Source: Alphaproteobacteria bacterium (GTDB taxonomy: Bacteria > Pseudomonadota > Alphaproteobacteria > Caulobacterales > Maricaulaceae). Taken from it: 9,763 nt of DNA. Position numbers and translations under genes: made by a program. The DNA is taken from positions 1 through 9,763 of the forward strand of contig JAUIEH010000067.1 of assembly GCA_030428405.1 (NCBI GenBank), written 5' to 3'. The notes under the pieces were generated by a model. That model had not been told where the DNA came from and made no database searches. It saw only the letters and a program-made list of their open reading frames with translations. Positions 5,065 to 9,763 of the stretch are shown in pieces; the stretch's first letter is position 1; each line of letters opens with the position of its first letter.

Positions 5065-7101
5065 CTAGGGCGCAATTTCGGCCCGCAGCCCGAACGTGAA
5101 GCTGCGTTCCTCGCCAGGAAAATAGCGATCCGTGCCGAATGCGTAATCCGCGCGCTCGGCATAGGTTTCATCGGTTAGATTGCGGACGGCGCCGAAAACA
5201 GAGAGTTGCGGCGTCAGTTCATAGTCAGCTCTCAGATTAAAGAGCTGGTGACCGGGATAGACATGCATGTTCGCAGCGTCGGTGAAATAGCGTCCAACGC
5301 CGAGCCATTCGAGTTCGATCGAGGCGCGCTCGCTCGGAAAGAACAGCGCGCGCATATTCCAGAGACGACGCGGCGCTGTGTCGACATCGTCGCCTGAAGC
5401 AATGTTCTCAGATGCAGCGCCAGCGACAGGTCGGTCGAACCGGTAAATGTGTCGGGCAATCGTGGCGGCGCCTTCGAGCTGCAGCCATTGCGCCGCCCGC
5501 CAATGTCCGGAGAGTTCGACGCCGCGATGGCGCGTGCGCCCGTCTGTGACATTCAGACCGTCCGCATCACGGAAGAAGAAACTCTCCTTCTCCATCGCGA
5601 ATGCGGCGAGCTCGAATCCGAGATCAGAATATTCGCCACGCAGGCCCAGCTCCAAACTGTCGACCGTTTCGGATTGCGCCGCAGCGATGGTCTGGCTGGT
5701 CTGCAAGCGATACAGATCGGTCGTTTGCGGCGCGCGCGCACCGCGAGCTGCGCGGAGATAGGCGCTCAGATTATCGCTCAGCTCACGGCGCAATGCGAGA
5801 TTGGGCGTCCAGTTGACGAAAGCATCACGCCGATCGGCGGGGCGTCTGAAGCGGCCGACATCATTGGAGGGCGCGTGATTGTCGTAGTCATAGCTGACGG
5901 CTTCGACCCGGACGCCTGCTTCCAACGTCCAGCCAGGCGAGAACTCCCACTCAGCTTCGGAATAGGCCGCAAACAGCGGCGCGGAAATCTCGTAGTCGTA
6001 ATGCACGCCTTGCGGGAAGACCGCGAAACTCGGCGCCGCCTGGAACTCCGACAGGAAACCTTCTGTATACTCAGCGTCTACACCGAACAGATATTCGAAG
6101 CGCGGCCCGACGTCTCCATATGCCGTCGCCAGAACACCAACGCTCCAGTGGCCGTTTTCCTCCAGAGGGTCGCCGGGCAGGAAATGCTGCAGGAACGCCA
6201 TGTCGGTCCAACGCGCATAGGGCGTGACTGCGAAAGTGAGATTATCGCCGGCGCGCCGCTCGATCCGAATGTTCATCCGGGTCGCCCTCACGTCGCGATA
6301 GGCTTCGGGGTCTATATTCCTGCGCCGTTGGGAACGGTCCGCGTAAGCGTTCAGTCCCGTGATAAAACCGGCGGTTTCCTGGTTCAGATTGACGACGGCG
6401 AAGCCCGCCTCGGTTGACCAGACCGCCCCATTTCGCCGCCAGCGCGCGAGCAGGCTCTGCCGATCGAGACCGGCGTCATCGCGCCAGCCATCCTCATGCG
6501 CCGCGCTGAAATGAACGCCGAAAGCGTCAGCTCCGACGATGCGCTCCACGCCTGCGCGCGTGCGCGCCCGGCCGAGTGAGCCAATCGAAGCCGAAACATA
6601 TGAGCGTTCGCGGTCCGGGCTTGGCGTGATGACGTTGACCAGACCGTGCACGGCGTTTGAACCGTAAAGCGCAGGGCCTGGACCGCGCACGACTTCGATC
6701 GAGCGAGCAAGATCGGCCGTTGCTTCGAGGAGGCCGTTCACATTGGCGAAGCCGGGCGCGCGCAGCGCGACGCCGTCTTCGAGATAGAGAAATGATCCCG
6801 CCCCCGCTCCCCCGGTCAGCACCGGCGAACGAATGGCGGCGAGATGCTCGCCGCCCGATCCGCGATGGAAACTGACGCCCGGAAGCCGGTTCAGCGCTTC
6901 CTGCGGATGCGCCATATCAATGCGCTCAAGCGCGTCCCCGTCGAGTACGGCGACATTGAGCGCTTCAGCATGCGCAGACGTCGCCCGCCGTTCGGTCGTG
7001 ACGACGATCTGTTCGCGGCCAGCGGTTTGGGCGAAGGCCGGCGCTGCGATCGCCAGCGCGCAGCACAGGCCGAAAATTTCAGCTTTTCGGGACAAGCTCA
7101 T
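5065..7101 (-). CDS. TonB-dependent outer-membrane receptor, substrate unknown
   Basis: This 678-residue protein has a signal peptide (cleavage likely after APAFA, residue 24), a TonB-box-like EQIVVT (30-35), and a plug domain (about 45-160) with FLYLEDGV, SIEVVRGPGPALYGSNAVHGLVNVIT. A long beta-barrel ends in a typical last region, FGAVRNLTDETYAE through FPGEERSFTFGLRAEI. It would import a scarce ligand across the outer membrane with energy from TonB-ExbBD. Nothing next to it (no siderophore, cobalamin or sugar genes) tells the ligand. ATG at 7101 is chosen; a GTG one codon upstream is also possible. The start overlaps the end of the UPF0260 gene by 23 bases, so the two are probably co-transcribed and perhaps translationally coupled. 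Confidence 0.93.
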   Translation of the reverse strand: MSLSRKAEIFGLCCALAIAAPAFAQTAGREQIVVTTERRATSAHAEALNVAVLDGDALERIDMAHPQEALNRLPGVSFHRGSGGEHLAAIRSPVLTGGAGAGSFLYLEDGVALRAPGFANVNGLLEATADLARSIEVVRGPGPALYGSNAVHGLVNVITPSPDRERSYVSASIGSLGRARTRAGVERIVGADAFGVHFSAAHEDGWRDDAGLDRQSLLARWRRNGAVWSTEAGFAVVNLNQETAGFITGLNAYADRSQRRRNIDPEAYRDVRATRMNIRIERRAGDNLTFAVTPYARWTDMAFLQHFLPGDPLEENGHWSVGVLATAYGDVGPRFEYLFGVDAEYTEGFLSEFQAAPSFAVFPQGVHYDYEISAPLFAAYSEAEWEFSPGWTLEAGVRVEAVSYDYDNHAPSNDVGRFRRPADRRDAFVNWTPNLALRRELSDNLSAYLRAARGARAPQTTDLYRLQTSQTIAAAQSETVDSLELGLRGEYSDLGFELAAFAMEKESFFFRDADGLNVTDGRTRHRGVELSGHWRAAQWLQLEGAATIARHIYRFDRPVAGAASENIASGDDVDTAPRRLWNMRALFFPSERASIELEWLGVGRYFTDAANMHVYPGHQLFNLRADYELTPQLSVFGAVRNLTDETYAERADYAFGTDRYFPGEERSFTFGLRAEIAP

Positions 7102-7546
7102 CACTGTCGGGCCATGTCGCGACGTGATCCCACAAGTCTTCCTCCGACACGTCGTTCTCGCTCACCGTTCGTCCGCGCACCGAGGCGCCGGCTTCGTGCA
7201 CCGTTTCGCGCGAGCCCGAATTTAGATGGTGCCACCACGGCAGATCGCGGCCCGCCGCTACTAGACGATAGGCGCAAGTCGGCGGCATCCAATCGAGCGC
7301 AGCGATATTTTCGGGCGATAACTGAACGCAGCCCGGAACAATCCTTGCGCGCGCGCGATAATCAATGCACCGGCAGGCTGACTGGTCGAGCAGCTTGCAG
7401 GCGACGTTGGTGGATGCGATTTCATCGCTATCATCGTCGCGCAACCGGACGAGGCAGCATTTCGCACAACCGTCGCACAGCGCTTCCCATTCGTCGGGCG
7501 AGAACTCTTGTATAGACTTCGTCCGCCAAAATGGCGCCGCAACCAT
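7079..7546 (-). CDS. UPF0260 / YcgN-family cysteine-rich protein
   Basis: This 155-residue cytoplasmic protein matches the YcgN family. After FWRTKSIQEFSPDEWEALC there is CDGCAKCCL (Cys 24, 27, 30, 31), then ACKLLD, C-R-C (58, 60) and IDYRARARIVPGC (Cys 73), followed by LDWMPPTCAYRL. The conserved cysteines suggest metal or Fe-S binding, related to the CxxCxxCC family, but the function is unknown. The frame is open upstream to 7630, but ATG at 7546 gives the usual family N-terminus and has GGGGTG five bases before it. The gene faces away from the penicillin-binding protein gene with 43 bases between them, and its last 23 bases overlap the TonB receptor start. Confidence 0.92.
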   Translation of the reverse strand: MVAAPFWRTKSIQEFSPDEWEALCDGCAKCCLVRLRDDDSDEIASTNVACKLLDQSACRCIDYRARARIVPGCVQLSPENIAALDWMPPTCAYRLVAAGRDLPWWHHLNSGSRETVHEAGASVRGRTVSENDVSEEDLWDHVATWPDSDELVPKS

Positions 7547-7577
7547 GATGCACCCCGTAATTGCCCGGTGACACGCC

Positions 7578-7592
7578 AAGGAGAGCGCGTTG
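7578..7592 (+). promoter_or_regulatory. Strong ribosome site fixing a TTG start for the PBP gene
   Basis: AAGGAGAG at 7578-7585 stands just before a TTG at 7590-7592, with AGGAG six bases from the codon. No in-frame ATG occurs before the membrane segment, so this site decides the start. The rare TTG start may lower expression. Confidence 0.75.
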
Positions 7593-9566
7593 GAGAGTAG
7601 ATCGGACCTCACGCGCATCGTCGAGACCAAGACGCGTCGCCGCCGTTTCGGCTGGCTGATCGCGCTCGGATTCGTTGTCGGCGCGATGATGGTCGGCCAC
7701 CTCGCCTTTCACGTCTATTTCTATACCGGAATGCCGGAAATCCCGGCGGCGCAGCATCTTTGGTCGCTTGGCCGCGAGCCGAGCTATCAGCTGCGCGACC
7801 GCAACGGCGAGGTGATCGGCACACGCGGGCCCTATTACGGCGAAGCGATCGAGGCGGGAGAGCTGCCCGCGCACTTGATCCACGCCTTCATCGCCACGGA
7901 GGACCGGCGCTTTTGGGAGCATGACGGCGTGGACCGGCGCGCCATCGTGCGCGCGCTGCTCGCCAACTGGCGCGCAGGCGGCGTGGTTCAGGGCGGCTCG
8001 ACAATCACGCAGCAGCTGGTCAAGAACCTGTTCCTTACGCCGGAACGCTCATTGCGCCGCAAGCTGCAGGAGATCAGGCTTGCCCGGCAATTGGAGCAAA
8101 TGCTCTCAAAACCTGAGATTCTCACCCTCTATCTCAATCGGGTCTATCTCGGACAGCGCACTTACGGGGTCGATGCAGCCTCGCGGCGCTATTTCGGCCA
8201 TCCCGCGACCGAAGTGACGCTCGCCGAAGCGGCCATGCTCGCCGGGCTCGTGAAGGCGCCCTCGCGCTTCGACCCGACGCGCAACATCGAAGAAGCCCAT
8301 GAGCGCGCCGCCGTCGTGCTTCAGAACATGGTGGAGGCCGGCTACATCACGCAGGCGCAAGCCGAGGCGGCAAGCGAGGAACCTGCGCAATTGCAGCTGC
8401 CCGACGCCGAAGTGCTCGACGCCGGCGTCGGCTATGTCTTCGACCTTGCAGTGGAAGAAATCGAAGCGCTCCTGCCAGACGATCACGCGCCCGACCTCGT
8501 CATTCACACGACCATCGACATGGAGCTGCAGCGCGCCGCCTTGTCAGCGGTGACCAGCATGCTCGATGAGGAAGGCGAAGCGGCCAATGCGGGCCAAGGC
8601 GCCATCGCGACCGTCGACCGCGACGGCGAGATCGTCGCGCTGGTCGGAGGCCGTTCGTATGCGGACAGCGTCTTCAACCGCGCAACCCAGGCGCGCCGTC
8701 AACCCGGCTCCGCCTTTAAGACGATTGTGTTTGCAGCCGCGCTTGAACGCGGCGTGCGTCCAAACATGCGCTATTATGACGAGCAGATCACCATCGGGAA
8801 TTGGACGCCTCGAAATTATAACGGCGGCTATAGCAATTCCGCGATGACCGTGCGCGAAGCTTTCCGGCGCTCCATCAACACGATCGCCGCCCGCCTCGTT
8901 GATGATATGGGCGCAGAAGAAGTCGTCTCGACAGCGCGCAGGTTGGGGATCGATTCCGATCTCGACCCCGTTCCATCCATCGCGCTCGGCTCGCAGGAAG
9001 TCACGCTGCTTGAGCTTATCGGCGCATATTCCGTGTTCGCAAATGACGGGGTGTTGCGTCGTCCGCACCTGGTTACAGCCATTCACGACACACGCGGTCG
9101 GGTTATCTATGAGCGCCCGGAAACGACGGAGCCGGCGCAGGTCTACGATCCGGAGCTCGCCCGCCAGATGAGCGGTCTTTTACGGGGCGTGGTCACCGAC
9201 GGCACCGGCCGGCGCGCCAATGTCGAAGGCGTAGAAGTCGCCGGCAAGACCGGCACCAGCCAGGATTGGCGCGACGCCTGGTTCGTCGGCTATTCGAGCC
9301 GCTACGTGACCGGCGTCTGGGTCGGAAATGACGATGACAGTCCAATGGAGCGCGTCACCGGCGGCGGCCTGCCCGCCCAAATATGGAGCCTGTTCATGAC
9401 CGCCGCCCACGCCGAACCCGGCGCGGTCGCGCAAGCCGACGACGCGCTCAACCTGCCGGACGAGCCGGAACTGACCCCGGAAGAAGAACGCTTGGGCTCG
9501 TTTTATGCTGAGCTGGCAAGCGAATTCCGCCGCGCAGAGTCGCGCGTCCCTGGCGATCTGAACTAG
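7590..9566 (+). CDS. Bifunctional class A penicillin-binding protein (PBP1A-like)
   Basis: This 658-residue murein synthase has a short basic cytoplasmic tail, one membrane anchor (about residues 21-45), then a periplasmic GT51 glycosyltransferase domain. GT51 motifs are EDRRFWEHDG (catalytic Glu104), GGSTITQQLVKN (136-147), RKLQEIRLARQLE, and LYLNRVYLG. The transpeptidase domain has GSAFK (nucleophile Ser374, Lys377), SIN (428-430) and KTGTS (553-557). All catalytic motifs are intact, so it should polymerise lipid II glycan chains and cross-link peptides. At 658 residues it is shorter than E. coli PBP1a and lacks a long OB-like insertion; the C-terminus is an acidic tail. It starts at TTG with a strong AGGAG. 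It is the only plus-strand gene group in the window, together with the DUF2336 gene. Confidence 0.95.
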   Translation: MESRSDLTRIVETKTRRRRFGWLIALGFVVGAMMVGHLAFHVYFYTGMPEIPAAQHLWSLGREPSYQLRDRNGEVIGTRGPYYGEAIEAGELPAHLIHAFIATEDRRFWEHDGVDRRAIVRALLANWRAGGVVQGGSTITQQLVKNLFLTPERSLRRKLQEIRLARQLEQMLSKPEILTLYLNRVYLGQRTYGVDAASRRYFGHPATEVTLAEAAMLAGLVKAPSRFDPTRNIEEAHERAAVVLQNMVEAGYITQAQAEAASEEPAQLQLPDAEVLDAGVGYVFDLAVEEIEALLPDDHAPDLVIHTTIDMELQRAALSAVTSMLDEEGEAANAGQGAIATVDRDGEIVALVGGRSYADSVFNRATQARRQPGSAFKTIVFAAALERGVRPNMRYYDEQITIGNWTPRNYNGGYSNSAMTVREAFRRSINTIAARLVDDMGAEEVVSTARRLGIDSDLDPVPSIALGSQEVTLLELIGAYSVFANDGVLRRPHLVTAIHDTRGRVIYERPETTEPAQVYDPELARQMSGLLRGVVTDGTGRRANVEGVEVAGKTGTSQDWRDAWFVGYSSRYVTGVWVGNDDDSPMERVTGGGLPAQIWSLFMTAAHAEPGAVAQADDALNLPDEPELTPEEERLGSFYAELASEFRRAESRVPGDLN

Positions 9567-9671
9567 GTCGGATCGCTCGCGCAATTTGCGCGCGCATTCC
9601 CAATTTGTTTACTCCGATGCCGCAATCTTGACGCCTGATCTGCGAAGACGAGCGCGCGGAGGCGCACGCGA

Positions 9672-9763
9672 ATGACCACTTCTGGCGCGCACATGGCGAA
9701 GCTGGTGCAGCTCGCGCATGAACCGTCGAGCGAGCAACGGCGTGCGCTTCTTCGTGAAATCAC
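9672..9763 (+). CDS. DUF2336-domain protein, N-terminal part (runs off right edge)
   Basis: From ATG at 9672 the plus strand reads MTTSGAHMAKLVQLAHEPSS and then EQRRALLREIT, open to the edge (30 codons). The pattern of a helix with L..LA, a short polar turn and RRALLRE(I/V)T is the N-terminus of DUF2336 proteins, helical-repeat proteins of unknown function common in alphaproteobacteria. GGAGG at 9658-9662 lies nine bases upstream. The 105-base gap after the PBP gene holds no clear terminator or promoter that I can defend. The call rests on only 30 residues. Confidence 0.65.
   Translation, partial: MTTSGAHMAKLVQLAHEPSSEQRRALLREI

Noticed and set aside
5449..6417. Long open frame (322 codons) on the plus strand inside the TonB receptor
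   Set aside because: It is antisense to a well-recognised receptor, has no domain-like composition, and such open antisense frames are common in high-GC coding DNA.
9575..9600. Small dyad GCGCAA-T-TTGCGC after the PBP gene as a terminator
   Set aside because: The loop is one base and no T-run follows, so a stable intrinsic terminator is unlikely.
1..9763. tRNA, rRNA, CRISPR arrays or a defence system
   Set aside because: No cloverleaf, rRNA-like stretch or regularly spaced direct repeats were seen; the repeated palindromes are only two or three copies without spacer regularity.

Overview
This GC-rich window most resembles an alphaproteobacterium of the Caulobacterales/Maricaulales/Hyphomonadaceae type. 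The signs are a DUF2336 protein, a UPF0260 protein, a TonB-dependent receptor, a PepSY/OmpR-type two-component pair, and pieces of the gene transfer agent (GTA) cluster that alphaproteobacteria inherit vertically. This placement is inferred from gene content only.

Layout. Bases 1-1403 (minus strand) hold the start of an OmpR-type response regulator, a small exported PepSY protein just upstream of it, and a zinc-finger-less J-domain co-chaperone. Bases 1512-4962 (minus) hold a collapsed GTA structural cluster. Read in its own direction it has g1 (small terminase), the first 168 codons of g2 (large terminase), a decayed IS3-family element of about 1.43 kb, then only the last 402 codons of g15 (the large tail/baseplate protein). 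Everything normally found between g2 and g15 (portal, protease, capsid, head-tail and tail genes) is absent. Bases 5065-7546 (minus) hold a UPF0260 protein whose 3' end overlaps the start of a TonB-dependent receptor. Bases 7590-9566 (plus) encode a bifunctional class A penicillin-binding protein, followed by the first 30 codons of a DUF2336 protein that runs off the right edge.

The most unusual part is the IS3 element. Its two ORFs are broken by frameshifts and by inserted short palindromes. Two of these, near 3265-3304 and 3414-3453, belong to one 40-base family: the same flanks, nearly the same 13-base loop, and 9-base stems that differ by three paired, compensating changes. A different cluster of hairpins sits at the orfA/orfB junction. 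The GTA fragments on both sides keep open frames with no internal stops although the IS is clearly old. This raises the question of whether the deletion is recent, was made by an already dead IS copy, or is an assembly collapse.

As a system, this GTA cannot make particles from this locus. Only a possible TerS, an ATPase fragment cut at its Walker B position and a tail-protein fragment remain. A candidate promoter with an overlapping dyad survives in front of g1. No RNA gene or CRISPR array was seen, and no stretch over 300 bases lacks an assigned feature.
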